The notes under the pieces were generated by a model. It made no database searches, was not told the origin of the DNA, and worked only from the letters and a program-made list of their open reading frames with translations. Position numbers and translations under genes: made by a program. Shown piece by piece: positions 36,971 through 48,285 of a stretch of DNA of 64,000 nt. Each line of letters begins with the position of its first letter. Position 1 is the first letter of the stretch. This DNA comes from Lathyrus oleraceus. Its lineage: Eukaryota > Streptophyta > Magnoliopsida > Fabales > Fabaceae. The stretch lies in NCBI RefSeq assembly GCF_024323335.1, contig NC_066585.1:82497359-82561358 (forward strand), read 5' to 3'.

Positions 36971-36999
36971 AAAAGAGTTTTCGTCCTCGAAAACATACC

Positions 37000-39900
37000 T
37001 CAAGCGAATAACTCCGGATAAGACTCCTTCATCTGACTGCCACCTGCTGGTCCTCCCCAAGCTACCTTTACCAAAGCAATCTCTTTACCCCGCAACTGCT
37101 TCAATTCTCGATCCTCGATCCTCATAGGTGATGTTTCAATAGTCAGGTTATCTCTCACCTGTACATCATCTATTTGGACTACATGCGACGGATCAGGAAT
37201 GTACCTCCTCAACTGAGACACATGAAAAACCTCATGCAAATTCGCAAGTGACGGCGGTAAAGCGATACGATAGGCTACCTCCCCTATCCTCTCCGAAATC
37301 TGATAAGGACCAATAAATCGAGGTGTCAACTTCTTCGACTTCAAAGCTCGACCAACACCAGTTATCGGAGTAACACGAAGAAACACATGATCTCCCTCTT
37401 GAAACTCAAGTGACTTTCTCCTCTTGTCGTGATAACTCTTCTGACGACTCTGAGCAATTCTCATCTTCTCCTGAATCATCTTAATCTTTTCCGTAGTTTG
37501 TTGAACAATCTCCGGTCCAACCACAGCACTCTCACCGGACTCATACCAACATAAAGGTGTCCGACATCTCCTACCATACAAAGCTTCAAACGGTGCCATA
37601 CCAATGCTCGAATGAAAACTATTGTTGTAGGTAAAATCAATCAAAGGCAAATAACAATCCCAAGCACCTCCCTTTTCCAAAACACAAGCTCTCAAAAGAT
37701 CCTCCAGTGACTGAATCGTCCTCTCAGTCTGACCATCAGTCTGCGGATGATATGCAGAACTCAATCTCAGCTTAGTTCCCAAAGCCCTCTGCAAACCTTC
37801 CCAGAACTTCGATGTAAATCTAGGATCTCTGTCCGAAACAATACTCGACGGAATACCATGCAAACTTACAATCTTCTCAATATACAACTCGGCTAATCTC
37901 TCTAATGGATAATCCATTCTGATCGGAATGAAATGAGCCGATTTCGTCAATCTATCTACAATCACCCAAATAGCTTCAAAATTCTTACTTGTCCTCGGTA
38001 AACCAGAAACAAAATCCATACTGATACTATCCCACTTCCACTCTGGAATAGCCAACGGTTGCATTAGCTCAGACGGCTTCTGATGCTCAATCTTTGACTT
38101 CTGACAAGTCAAACAAGAATAAACAAAACTCGCAATTTCTCTTTTCATTCTCGGCCACCAAAATAACTTTTTCAAATCATGATACATCTTCGTAGCCCCA
38201 GGATGAATACTCAGGCCACTACGATGTCCTTCCTCAAGAATACTCTTCTTAAGCTCGGTAACATCCGGAATACATACCCGATTACCAAATTTCAAAACAC
38301 CATTCCCATCAACTCTGAATTCACCACCTTGACCTTGATTCACTAGAGTCAACTTGTCCACCAAAAGCACATCGGATTTCTGACCCTCTCTAATCTCATC
38401 CAGAATACCACTCGTTAACTTCAACATTCCCAGTTTAACACTATTGTGAGTACTCTCACACACCAAACTCAAGTCTCTAAACTGCTCAATTAAATCCAAT
38501 TCCTTAACCATTAACATAGACATATGCAATGATTTCCGACTCAATGCATCAGCCACTACGTTTGCTTTACCCGGATGGTAATTCAAACCAAAGTCATAAT
38601 CCTTCAGAAACTCTAACCATCTCCTCTGTCTCATATTCAGCTCTTTCTGATCAAACAAATACTTTAAACTTTTATGGTCACTGAAAACCTCAAATCTTGA
38701 CCCGTACAAGTAATGCCTCCATAACTTCAGAACAAATACCACGGCTGCCAACTCTAAATCGTGTGTCGGATAGTTCCTCTCATGAACCCTCAGTTGTCTC
38801 GAAGCATAAGCTATAACCTGCTTATTCTGCATCAACACACCACCCAAACCCAACAATGAAGCATCACAGTAAACCTCAAATAGTTCTGACGGACTCGGTA
38901 ATATCAGAATAGGAGCAGTAGTCAACCTTCTCTTTAACTCTTGGAAACCTTCTTCACATTTTGAATCCCAAACAAACGCTTGCCCCTTTCTAGTCAACAT
39001 CGTCAACGGTAATGCCAACTTAGAAAATCCCTCAATGAATTTCCGATAATAACCAGCCAAACCAAGGAAACTCCTTATCTCAGAAACTGACTTCGGAGCT
39101 TCCCACTTAGATACCGCTTCTATCTTAGAAGGATCAACAGCAACACCATCTCTTGAAATCACATGACCAAGAAAACTAACCTCTTCTAACCAAAATTCAC
39201 ACTTTGACAGTTTAGCAAACAACTTCTTTTCTCGTAGAACTCCTAAAACCACTCTCAAATGCTCAGCATGCTCTTCTTCAGATTTCGAATACACCAAAAT
39301 ATCATCAATAAACACCACAACAAACTGATCTAGGTACGGATGGAAAATCCTATTCATATACTCCATAAATACTCCAGGCGCATTAGTCACACCAAAAGGC
39401 ATTACAGAATACTCATAATGTCCATACCTTGTTCTGAAAGCAGTCTTCTGAATATCCTCAGTTTTCACACGTATCTGATGATATCCCGATCTCAAATCTA
39501 TCTTGCTGAACACACTCGCACCAACCAACTGATCCATCAAATCATCAATCCTCGGCAAAGGATACCGATTCTTGATCGTCACTTTATTCAGTTGCCTGTA
39601 GTCCACACACAACCTCATGGTACCTTCTTTCTTCTTAACCAATAACACTGGTGCACCCCACGGTGACACACTCGGACGAATAAATTTATTATCCAACAGA
39701 TCTTCCAGCTGACTCTTCAATTCAGTTAACTCAACAGCAGATATACGGTACGGAGCCATCGATACCGGCCTAGTGCCAGGTACCAAATCAATCGAGAACT
39801 CAACTTCACGCTCTGGCGGTAATTCATTCACTTCTTCAGGAAACACATCAGGAAAATCACACACCACGGCTAAATCGCAATTCACCAGTTTATCTTTAGC

Positions 39901-41349
39901 CTCCAAAGTCGCTAACAACATAAACAACTCTGCCCCATTTGCTACTGCTTCATTCACCTGCCTTGCAGATAGAAACAAACACTTCCCTTCCTCAATCTCA
40001 GGAAAGATCACAGTCTTATCAAAACAATTGATAGAGACTCGGTTAAACACCAACCAGTTCATACCCAGAATAACATCAATCTGCACAAGTGGAAGACACA
40101 CTAGGTCCATCCCAAAGTCTCTACCAAAAATACTCAAAGGACAATTTAAACAAACCGAAGTAGTAGTCACTGAACCCTTCGCAGGAGTATCAATCACCAT
40201 ACTTCCAAGCATCTCAGATATCTCTAACTTAAGTTTCACAGCACAATCCAAAGATATAAAGGAATGAGTCGCACCTGTGTCAATAATAGCTACAAGAGGA
40301 AAGCCATTAATATAACACGTACCTCGGATCAAACGATCATCTGCAGAAGTCTCCGAACCCGATAAAGCAAAAACCTTGCCTCCCGACTGGTTCTCTTTCT
40401 TCGGCTTAGGACACTGTGGGCTAATATGACCCACCTCTCCATAGTTGAAACAAGTCATAGTCTTCAACCGGCACTCTGCAGCCAAGTGACCACCTTTTCC
40501 ACACTTGAAACACTTCTTCTCAGCATTGGTACACTCATGGAAACGATGTCCAGCCTGACCACATCTGTAACACTTAGCAGGGGCACTGGAGTCTCCCCCA
40601 CTAGGCCTCTTCATCCCACTCTGTCTCTGGAAACCTTTGCCAGCTGCATACGGTTTCCCACGATCATTCTGATTCTTGCCTTTCCTATCAACCCTCTGCT
40701 GATAGCTCTCCGCTCTGGCTTTGGTATCCTGTTCAAAAATCCTGCAACAGTCAACCAAATCAGAAAACACTCTAATCCGTTGATATCCAATAGCCTGCTT
40801 GATCTCGGGACGTAACCCGTTCTCAAACTTCACACATTTTGAAAATTCCCCAGTAGCCTCATCATAGGGAGTATAATACTTCGACAGCTCTGTGAACTTA
40901 GCAGCATACTCAGTAACAGACCGGTTGCCCTGCTTCAATTCTAAGAACTCTATCTCTTTCTTTCCTCTAACATCCTCTGGAAAATACTTCCTCAGGAATC
41001 TCTCTCTGAACACAGCCCAAGTGATCTCAGCATTCCCAGCAGATTCCAACTCAGTGCGGGTAGCAACCCACCAATCATCTGCTTCTTCTGACAGCATATG
41101 CGTACCGAACCTGACCTTCTGGTTATCGGCACACTCAGTCACTCGGAAGATCCTCTCGATCTCCTTTAACCACTTCTGAGCGCCATCTGGATCGTATGCT
41201 CCCTTGAACATTGGAGGATTGTTCTTCTGGAACTCACTCAGTTGACGAGCAGCTCCCATTCCCACAACATTCGGATTCCCTCCAAGTACTCCAGCTAGCA
41301 TACCCAGAGCCTCAGCAATCGCAGCATCATCTCTACCTCTTCCAGCCAT
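37000..41349 (-). CDS. Gag-Pol polyprotein of element D (chromovirus)
   Basis: One uninterrupted 1449-codon frame from ATG 41349. Gag capsid covers about residues 40-215. Three zinc knuckles lie near 258-312; the third reads CFNYGEVGH, with the second Cys replaced by Tyr. Protease IDTGATHSF is near 355. [18 protein letters not shown] is followed by the catalytic FIDD near 675. RNase [12 protein letters not shown] is near 830. The integrase zinc region [11 protein letters not shown] and CLTCQKSK is at about 1050-1083, with core DDE residues around 1108, 1172 and 1208. The C-terminal chromodomain is shortened: compared with E, 21 bases encoding NVTWELE are missing in frame, removing the conserved tryptophan. 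It is the only complete polyprotein in the window; integrase targeting may be altered by that loss. Confidence 0.95.
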   Translation of the reverse strand: MAGRGRDDAAIAEALGMLAGVLGGNPNVVGMGAARQLSEFQKNNPPMFKGAYDPDGAQKWLKEIERIFRVTECADNQKVRFGTHMLSEEADDWWVATRTELESAGNAEITWAVFRERFLRKYFPEDVRGKKEIEFLELKQGNRSVTEYAAKFTELSKYYTPYDEATGEFSKCVKFENGLRPEIKQAIGYQRIRVFSDLVDCCRIFEQDTKARAESYQQRVDRKGKNQNDRGKPYAAGKGFQRQSGMKRPSGGDSSAPAKCYRCGQAGHRFHECTNAEKKCFKCGKGGHLAAECRLKTMTCFNYGEVGHISPQCPKPKKENQSGGKVFALSGSETSADDRLIRGTCYINGFPLVAIIDTGATHSFISLDCAVKLKLEISEMLGSMVIDTPAKGSVTTTSVCLNCPLSIFGRDFGMDLVCLPLVQIDVILGMNWLVFNRVSINCFDKTVIFPEIEEGKCLFLSARQVNEAVANGAELFMLLATLEAKDKLVNCDLAVVCDFPDVFPEEVNELPPEREVEFSIDLVPGTRPVSMAPYRISAVELTELKSQLEDLLDNKFIRPSVSPWGAPVLLVKKKEGTMRLCVDYRQLNKVTIKNRYPLPRIDDLMDQLVGASVFSKIDLRSGYHQIRVKTEDIQKTAFRTRYGHYEYSVMPFGVTNAPGVFMEYMNRIFHPYLDQFVVVFIDDILVYSKSEEEHAEHLRVVLGVLREKKLFAKLSKCEFWLEEVSFLGHVISRDGVAVDPSKIEAVSKWEAPKSVSEIRSFLGLAGYYRKFIEGFSKLALPLTMLTRKGQAFVWDSKCEEGFQELKRRLTTAPILILPSPSELFEVYCDASLLGLGGVLMQNKQVIAYASRQLRVHERNYPTHDLELAAVVFVLKLWRHYLYGSRFEVFSDHKSLKYLFDQKELNMRQRRWLEFLKDYDFGLNYHPGKANVVADALSRKSLHMSMLMVKELDLIEQFRDLSLVCESTHNSVKLGMLKLTSGILDEIREGQKSDVLLVDKLTLVNQGQGGEFRVDGNGVLKFGNRVCIPDVTELKKSILEEGHRSGLSIHPGATKMYHDLKKLFWWPRMKREIASFVYSCLTCQKSKIEHQKPSELMQPLAIPEWKWDSISMDFVSGLPRTSKNFEAIWVIVDRLTKSAHFIPIRMDYPLERLAELYIEKIVSLHGIPSSIVSDRDPRFTSKFWEGLQRALGTKLRLSSAYHPQTDGQTERTIQSLEDLLRACVLEKGGAWDCYLPLIDFTYNNSFHSSIGMAPFEALYGRRCRTPLCWYESGESAVVGPEIVQQTTEKIKMIQEKMRIAQSRQKSYHDKRRKSLEFQEGDHVFLRVTPITGVGRALKSKKLTPRFIGPYQISERIGEVAYRIALPPSLANLHEVFHVSQLRRYIPDPSHVVQIDDVQVRDNLTIETSPMRIEDRELKQLRGKEIALVKVAWGGPAGGSQMKESYPELFA

Positions 41350-41473
41350 CTCTATTCTGAAAACCCAACAAGCTAAAACAATAAGTACGGATAGGGTTAC
41401 ACAACACCTATCACATACAGGGAAACAGAATAATTACGACTCGACTCGACCGACTATGCTCTGATACCACTAA
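41350..41473 (-). promoter_or_regulatory. Leader and methionine-type primer site of D
   Basis: On the minus strand TGGTATCAGAGC (41469-41458) lies four bases inside the 5' LTR and pairs with the 3' end of initiator methionine tRNA, the usual primer of this group. A leader of about 110 bases leads to the ATG. Confidence 0.9.
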
Positions 41474-42864
41474 TGTAACACCCTTCTAAAATACCCCAAA
41501 TATTTAATTAAAATAACAACATATATCAATCAGAGTAAATATGCAATTAAGGGTGTCACACAATCACTTCACACCATTCACCAAAATAACTGTCATGCTC
41601 TTTATTTAATCAAAATAAACATTGCATAATTCGCAGCGGATGGAAATCAAATCAATCATGCAAACATGTAGCATATTACATGTAAACTGGTTCACAACCA
41701 ACAATAAAACATTTAAAACATCCCATCCCGATGTTACATCTACCAGAGCATGACCCACTGAGGAACTACACTAGACTTCAAGCACTAGCTCCTACTCAAT
41801 CACTGCTCGTTACCTGAAAAATAGTTGTAAGGGTGAGTTCCTCAATCGATATAAAAAGCATTATAAAGTATCATGTAATGCTAAGTAAATAACACATTAA
41901 TCACCCTAATTACATCACACATTCAGTAACGGCAACATCAACTCATACTCATAATCATACTCAACATCAACATCAAAACACACGTATAATATTGGAACAC
42001 ATCCATTCATATTATACACAATACATACATTATGCAATGAGACTCCATGCATGCGGTACCGACTATTCGTGAACATATAGTTCAACTTCACCGACCAAAT
42101 CCAGGTACGGCTACCAAGCTCACTAGTCCCACTCATTTGAGACCTAGTGACTCACATCACTAATTCCTCACCATGGGAATTAGCTACCACCCCAAGGGCC
42201 ATGCTATGCACGCTAATCACCTAGCATGCAAACATCAACAACAGTCCAAAATGACTAACATCACTAATTCCTCACCATGGGAATTAGCTACCACCATAAA
42301 GGCCACATTATGCTATGCCAAATCACCTAGCATGCAACATCAACAACAATCCACAATGGACATATGCTCACACTCTAAGCCATAAAACAGTCCATCCACA
42401 ATTACATACATAATATATACATTCACAACATTATGCATATTTTCACACATCATCAGCATATTTATCACCTAATCATGTTATGTCATGCCAAATAATTCAG
42501 TCACAGTATTAGCACACTCTACTAATACCTATCCTACTCAAAACAACGGGAAATAATCCCTACTATATCACACACCGATACAGGCCAATCACCAATTATT
42601 GTTCACAACATTAAAATACCAATTTTCCCACTTTTCAACAGTGTTAACCGGTTAACGCCCTGGGTTAACCGGTTAACGCAGGACAGAACACGCTTCCTGG
42701 CCAAACTTAACAGTGTTAACCGGTTAACGCCCTGGGTTAACCGGTTAACGCAGACAGAACAGCAATATCTCAGAAATCACAACAGTGTTAACCGGTTAAC
42801 ACCCTGGGTTAACCGGTTAACGCAGACAAAATAGCAAATTTTCACAATTCATAACAGTGTTAAC
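41474..42864 (-). repeat. 5' LTR of D, primer-proximal part
   Basis: Matches 34966-36360 nearly perfectly, then stops at TTAAC where element E is inserted. Confidence 0.96.
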
Positions 42865-43157
42865 TGTAACACCCCAATTAAAATAAGATAATTATTTAAT
42901 TTAAATTAATATTTTATTTATTAATTTAATTGAATAATTGGAAGTTTGGATTATTATTATTATTTTGGAATAATCATTATTGGATTATTATTTTATTGGA
43001 ATAAAATAAGTTGGAATAATAAAAAGTCCCATTTGTGGTAAAAAGGGTTTTCACGTGAAAAGGAACAGAGAAGCGGTTGAAAGTGGAAAAAGGGCAAAAA
43101 GGCAGAGCAGGAGAAGAGGAAAAGCTTGAAGCTAACGGAAGTGCCGGATTAACTCAG

Positions 43158-44584
43158 GTAAGGGGGGTTTATCATCGGTTAAAGGGCATTATGTGATAAT
43201 ATGTACTGGGTAGTGATAACCATTGTTTTACCTCTGATTAGATTGATGTATGATGAATTTGTGAACTTTTTGGGATAAACGAAATTGGGGTATAATTGAG
43301 AAAGAATTCGTAGGAATTAGATGTAAAAGTGTCAGATTTTGTGTAATCGAATAAGATATGAATTGTGTTGAAAATATGAACGATTTCTGTGTAGAAATTG
43401 GACTGTGGAAGGTTGGATTGGGTAGATCTCGTAGCAGAGAAAGCCATTGCAGATCTGGAAATCTGGTTTCTGGTCATACGCGTATGGCACTAGGCAATAC
43501 GCGTATGAGATGGCTGGTACGCGTATGGCACTAGGCAATACGCGTATGGATGAGGAAGATGATGTTTTGAACGTGTTTTGGTCTCTGTTGGTACGCGTAT
43601 GGGAATGTGATACGCGTAGCATACGCGTATGGGCGTGGGCATTACGCGTATGGATTTGGTCAGGCGTGGGCAATACGCGTATGGGCATAGGCAATACGCG
43701 TATGGGCAGAATTGTGATTTTTCTGTGCTGTTGTTGTGCAGTTTTTGGTTGTTTAGGCTGAGTGATGTACTTAGCTGATGTATGATGTAGCAGGGATAAT
43801 TTCCCGTTGTTTTGAGTAGTACAGGTACTAGTAGAGTGTGCTAATACTGAATTTGATTATGTGGCATGATGTGATATGCTATTGTGATAAAATGTATTAA
43901 TGATGTATGATGATAAGCATGATGCTGTGAATGTATCAGTTATGTATGCATTTGTGAATAGACTGTTTTATGGCTTAGGGTGTGAGCTTATGTCTATTCT
44001 TGAATTGTTGCTGTTGTTGTTGCATTGCTAGGTGATTAGCATGCGTATTCTAGCCTTCGGGGCTGTAGCTAATTCCCATGGTGAGGAATTAGTGAGTGAA
44101 TCATTGTGGATTTGTTGTTGATGTTTGCATGCTAGATGATTAGTGTGCATAGTCTAGCCTTCGGGGCTGTAGCTAATTCCCACGGTGAGGAATTAGTGAG
44201 TGAGTCATTAGATCTCAAATGAGTGGGACTAGTGAGCTTAGTAGCCGTATCTGGATTTGATCGGTGAGCTTGAACTGTATGTTCAAGAATAGTCGGTACC
44301 GCATATGTGGAGTCTCATTTCATAATGAATGTATGGCATATAATATGAATGGATGTATTCCAGTATTATATGTGTGTTATGTGTTGTGTTGTTGATGTTG
44401 AGTATGGTTGAGATTATACATATGCTATATGTTACTGTTGAATATGATGTTTGAACGGATATTGCCGTTGCTGAGTGCGTAGTCTGATTAGGGTGAATTG
44501 ATGTGTTATTTACTTAGCATTACATGTTGTTCTATAATGCTTATTATATTGATTGAGGAACTCACCCTTACAACAATTTTTCAG
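43158..44584 (+). other. Possible intron in the LTR of E
   Basis: Donor CTCAG then GTAAGGGGGG and acceptor CAATTTTTCAG then GTAACGAGC, 1427 bp, at the same relative places as in C and D; the 3' LTR copy starts at 48579. It contains the palindrome cassette. Confidence 0.45.
43476..43710 (+). repeat. ATACGCGTAT palindrome cassette in the 5' LTR of E
   Basis: Ten copies of a core ACGCGTA, mostly as the perfect 10-bp palindrome ATACGCGTAT in the context GGCAATACGCGTATGGGC, irregularly spaced 10-50 bp apart. The 3' LTR copy is 48897-49131; one site there has become ATGCGTA, a CpG-to-TpG change. Confidence 0.92.
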
Positions 44585-44932
44585 GTAACGAGCAGTGAGT
44601 TGAGTAGAAGCTAGTGCTATGGAGTCTAGTGTCGTCCTTAGTGGGTCATGCTCTGGTAGATGTAACATCGGGAGGGGATGTTTGAATATGTTTTAATTCA
44701 GTTGTTGATCAACTTTACATGTAATGTAGTACATGCTTTGAATGTCGATGTTTTGTATCCGCTGCGAATTATGCAAAAGAGTCTTATTTTGATTAAATAA
44801 ATGAGCATGACAGGATAGTTTGATAAATGTTGTGAAATGATTGTGTGACACCCTTCGGGGCATAATTACTCTGATCGATATGTTATTATTTTAATTAAAT
44901 ATTTTGGGGTATTTAGAAGGGTGTTACATTAG

Positions 44933-44944
44933 TGGTATCAGAGC
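44933..44944 (+). promoter_or_regulatory. Primer-binding site of E, methionine-tRNA type
   Basis: TGGTATCAGAGC four bases after the 5' LTR, identical in sequence and spacing to D. Confidence 0.93.
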
Positions 44945-45053
44945 ATAGTCGGTCGAGTCGAGTCGTAATTATTCTGTTTCCCCTGTACGGGATAGGTGTT
45001 GTGTAACCCTATCAGTACTTATTGTTTTAGTTTGTTTGGGTTTCGGAATAGAG

Positions 45054-45917
45054 ATGGCTGGAAGAGGTAGAGATGATGCTGCAATTGCTGAGGCTCTGGG
45101 TATGCTAGCTGGAGTACTTGGAGGAAATCCGAATGTTGTGGGAATGGGAGCTGCTCGTCAACTGAGTGAGTTCCAGAAGAACAATCCTCCAATGTTTAAG
45201 GGAGCATACGATCCAGATGGCGCTCAGAAGTGGTTGAAGGAGATCGAGAGAATCTTCCGAGTAACTGAGTGTGCCGATAACCAGAAGGTCAGGTTCGGTA
45301 CGCATATGCTGTCAGAAGAAGCTGATGATTGGTGGGTTGCTACCCGCACTGAGTTGGAAACTGCTGGGAATGCTGAAATCACTTGGGCTGTGTTCAGAGA
45401 GAGATTCCTGAGGAAGTATTTTCCAGAGGATGTTAGAGGGAAGAAAGAGATAGAGTTCTTGGAATTGAAGCAGGGTAACCGGTCTGTTACTGAGTATGCT
45501 GCTAAGTTCACAGAGCTGTCAAAGTATTATACTCCCTATAATGAGGCTGCTGGAGAATTTTCGAAATGTGTGAAGTTTGAGAACGGGTTGCGTCCCGAGA
45601 TCAAGCAGGCGATTGGATATCAGCGGATCAGGGTGTTTTCTGATTTGGTTGACTGTTGCAGGATTTTCGAACAGGATTCCAAGGCTAGAGCAGAGAGCTA
45701 TCAGCAAAGGGTTGATAGGAAAGGTAAGAATCAGATTGATCGTGGAAAACCGTATGCAGCTGGCAAAGGTTTCCAGCGGCAGAGTGGGATGAAGAGGCCT
45801 AGTGGGGGAGACTCTAGTGCTCCTGTTAAGTGTTATAGATGTGGTCGGGCTGGACATCGTGTTCATGAGTGTACCAGTGCTGAGATGAAGTGTTTCAAGT
45901 GTGGTAGTGTTTATTGA
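45054..45917 (+). pseudogene. Gag of element E, truncated at the second zinc knuckle
   Basis: Starts [15 protein letters not shown] as in D; capsid and first knuckle (CYRCGRAGHRVHEC) are intact. At CFKCG the sequence jumps into the RT palm at about 45905 in another frame and stops at TGA 45915-45917. About 287 codons remain. The protein could still be a near-complete Gag with one knuckle. Confidence 0.93.
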
Positions 45918-47676
45918 TGACATTTTGGTGTATTCGAAATCTGAAGAAGAGCATGCTGAGCATTTGAGAGTGGTTTTGGGAATCCTACGAGAAAAGAAGT
46001 TATTTGCTAAACTGTCTAAATGTGAATTTTGGTTAGAAGAGGTTAGTTTTCTTGGTCATGTGATTTCAAGAGGTGGTGTTGCTGTTGATCCTTCTAAGAT
46101 AGAAGCGGTATCTAAGTGGGAAGCTCCGAAGTCTGTTGCTGAGATTCGAAGTTTTCTTGGTTTGGCTGGTTATTATAGGAAATTCATTGAGGGATTTTCT
46201 AAGTTGGCGTTACCGTTGACGATGTTGACTAGAAAGGGGCAAGCGTTTGTTTGGGATTCGAAATGTGAAGAAGGCTTCCGAGAGTTAAAGAAAAGGTTGA
46301 CTACTGCTCCTATCCTGATATTACCGAGTTCGTCGGAACTATTCGAGGTTTATTGTGATGCTTCATTGTTGGGTTTAGGTGGTGTGTTGATGCAGAATAA
46401 GCAGGTTATAGCTTATGCTTCGAGGCAACTGAGAGTTCATGAAAGGAACTATCCGACACATGATTTAGAGTTGGCAGCTGTGGTTTTTGTTCTGAAGTTG
46501 TGGAGGCATTATTTGTACGGATCAAGATTTGAGGTTTTCAGTGATCATAAAAGTTTGAAGTATTTGTTTGACCAGAAAGAGCTAAATATGAGACAGAGGA
46601 GATGGTTAGAATTTCTGAAGGATTATGATTTTGGTTTGAATTACCATCCAGGTAAAGCAAATGTAGTGGCTGATGCATTGAGTCGGAAATCATTGCATAT
46701 GTCTATGTTAATGGTTAAAGAGTTGGATTTAATTGAACAGTTTAGAGATTTGAGTTTGGTGTGTGAGAGTACTCACAATAGTGTTAAATTGGGAATGTTG
46801 AAGTTAACGAGTAATATTTTGGATGAGATCAGAGAGGGTCAGAAATCCGATATGCTTTTGGTTGATAAGTTGACTTTAGTGAATCGAGGTCAAGGTGATG
46901 AATTCAGAGTTGATGAGAATGGTGTTTTGAGATTTGGAAATCGGGTATGTATTCCGGATGTTACTGAGCTTAAGAAGAGTATTCTGGAGGAAGGACATCG
47001 TAGTGGTTTGAGTATTCATCCTGGAGCTACGAAGATGTATCATGATTTGAAAAAGTTATTTTGGTGGCCGGGAATGAAGAAAGAAATTGCGAGTTTTGTT
47101 TATTCCTGTTTGACTTGTCAGAAGTCAAAGATTGAGCATCAGAAGCCGTCTGGGCTAATGCAACCGTTGGCTATTCCAGAGTGGAAGTGGGATAGTATCA
47201 GTATGGATTTTGTTTCTGGTTTGCCGAGGACAAATAAGAATTTTGAAGCTATTTGGGTGATAGTTGACAGATTGACGAAATCGGCTCATTTCATTCCGAT
47301 CAGAATGGATTATCCGTTAGAGAGATTTGCTGAATTGTATATTGAGAAAATTGTAAGTTTGCATGGTATTCCGTCGAGTATTGTTTCGGACAGAGATCCT
47401 AGATTTACATCGAAATTTTGGGAAGGTTTGCAAAGAGCTTTGGGAACTAAGCTGAGATTGAGTTCTGCATATCATCCGCAGACTGATGGTCAGACTGAGA
47501 GGACGATTCAGTCATTAGAGGATCTTTTGAGAGCTTGTGTTTTGGAAAAGGGAGGTGCTTGGGATTGTTATTTGCCTTTGATTGAGTTTACCTACAACAA
47601 TAGTTTTCATTCGAGCATTGGTATGGCACCGTTTGAAGCCTTGTATGGTAGGAGATGTCGGACACCTTTATGTTAG
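45905..47676 (+). pseudogene. RT palm to integrase fragment of element E
   Basis: Begins inside RT just before the catalytic FIDDILVYS (so the first half of RT and the protease are missing) and continues through RNase H ([11 protein letters not shown]), the integrase zinc region ([19 protein letters not shown]) and DDE core ([23 protein letters not shown]). It stops at TAG 47674-47676, where D has a Trp codon. Confidence 0.94.
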
Positions 47677-48243
47677 TATGAGTCCGGTGAGAGTGCTGTG
47701 GTTGGACCTGAGATTGTTCAACAAACTACGGAAAAGATTAAGATGATTCAGGAGAAGATGAGAATTGCTCAGAGTCGTCAGAAGAGTTATCATGATAAGA
47801 GGAGGAAGTCACTTGAGTTCCAAGAGGGAGATCATGTGTTCCTTCGTGTTACTCCGATAACTGGTGTTGGTCGAGCTTTGAAGTCGAAGAAGTTGACACC
47901 TCGATTTATTGGTCCTTATCAGATTTTGGAGAGGATAGGGGAGGTAGCCTATCGTGTCGCTTTACCGCCGTCGCTTGCGAATTTACATGAGGTTTTTCAT
48001 GTGTCTCAGTTGAGGAGGTACATTCATGATCCGTCGCATGTAGTCCAAATAGATGATGTACAGGTGAGAGATAACCTGACTGTTGAAACATCACCTATGA
48101 GGATCGAGGATCGAGAGTTGAAGCAGTTGCGGGGTAAAGAGATTGCCTTGGTGAAGGTAGCTTGGGGAGGACCAGCAGGTGGCAATGTGACTTGGGAACT
48201 GGAGAGTAAGATGAAGGAGTCTTACCCAGAGTTGTTCGCTTGA
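47677..48243 (+). pseudogene. Integrase C-terminus and chromodomain of element E
   Basis: Continues the frame after the TAG. A GPY/F-type stretch ([18 protein letters not shown]) and a chromodomain-like tail ([15 protein letters not shown], then [18 protein letters not shown]) with the WE motif that D lacks. A stop ends the frame at 48241-48243. Confidence 0.93.
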
Positions 48244-48272
48244 GGTATGTTTTCGAGGACGAAAACTCTTTT

Positions 48273-48285
48273 AGTGGGGGAGAGT
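48273..48285 (+). promoter_or_regulatory. Polypurine tract of E
   Basis: AGTGGGGGAGAGT next to the 3' LTR start, identical to the tract of D. Confidence 0.87.

Larger units (their letters stand above)
42865..44928 (+). repeat. 5' LTR of element E
   Basis: Contains the G-box palindrome TTTTCACGTGAAAA (43048-43061), donor-like ACTCAG/GTAAGGGG (43157/43158), the ATACGCGTAT cassette, paired hairpins around CCATGG and CCACGG (about 44069 and 44173), acceptor-like TTTTTCAG (ends 44584) and an AATAAA near 44795. Confidence 0.97.

Noticed and set aside
40611..40826. Frames on the strand opposite Gag-Pol in D and E (for example 39340-40815 plus, 45224-45923 minus)
   Set aside because: Shadows of the conserved polyprotein; they do not carry independent domains.
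43447..43761. Frame through the ATACGCGTAT cassette (NTRMG-like repeats), also at 48868-49182
   Set aside because: The LTR palindrome array, not protein, explains the repeated residues; no homology is recognised.
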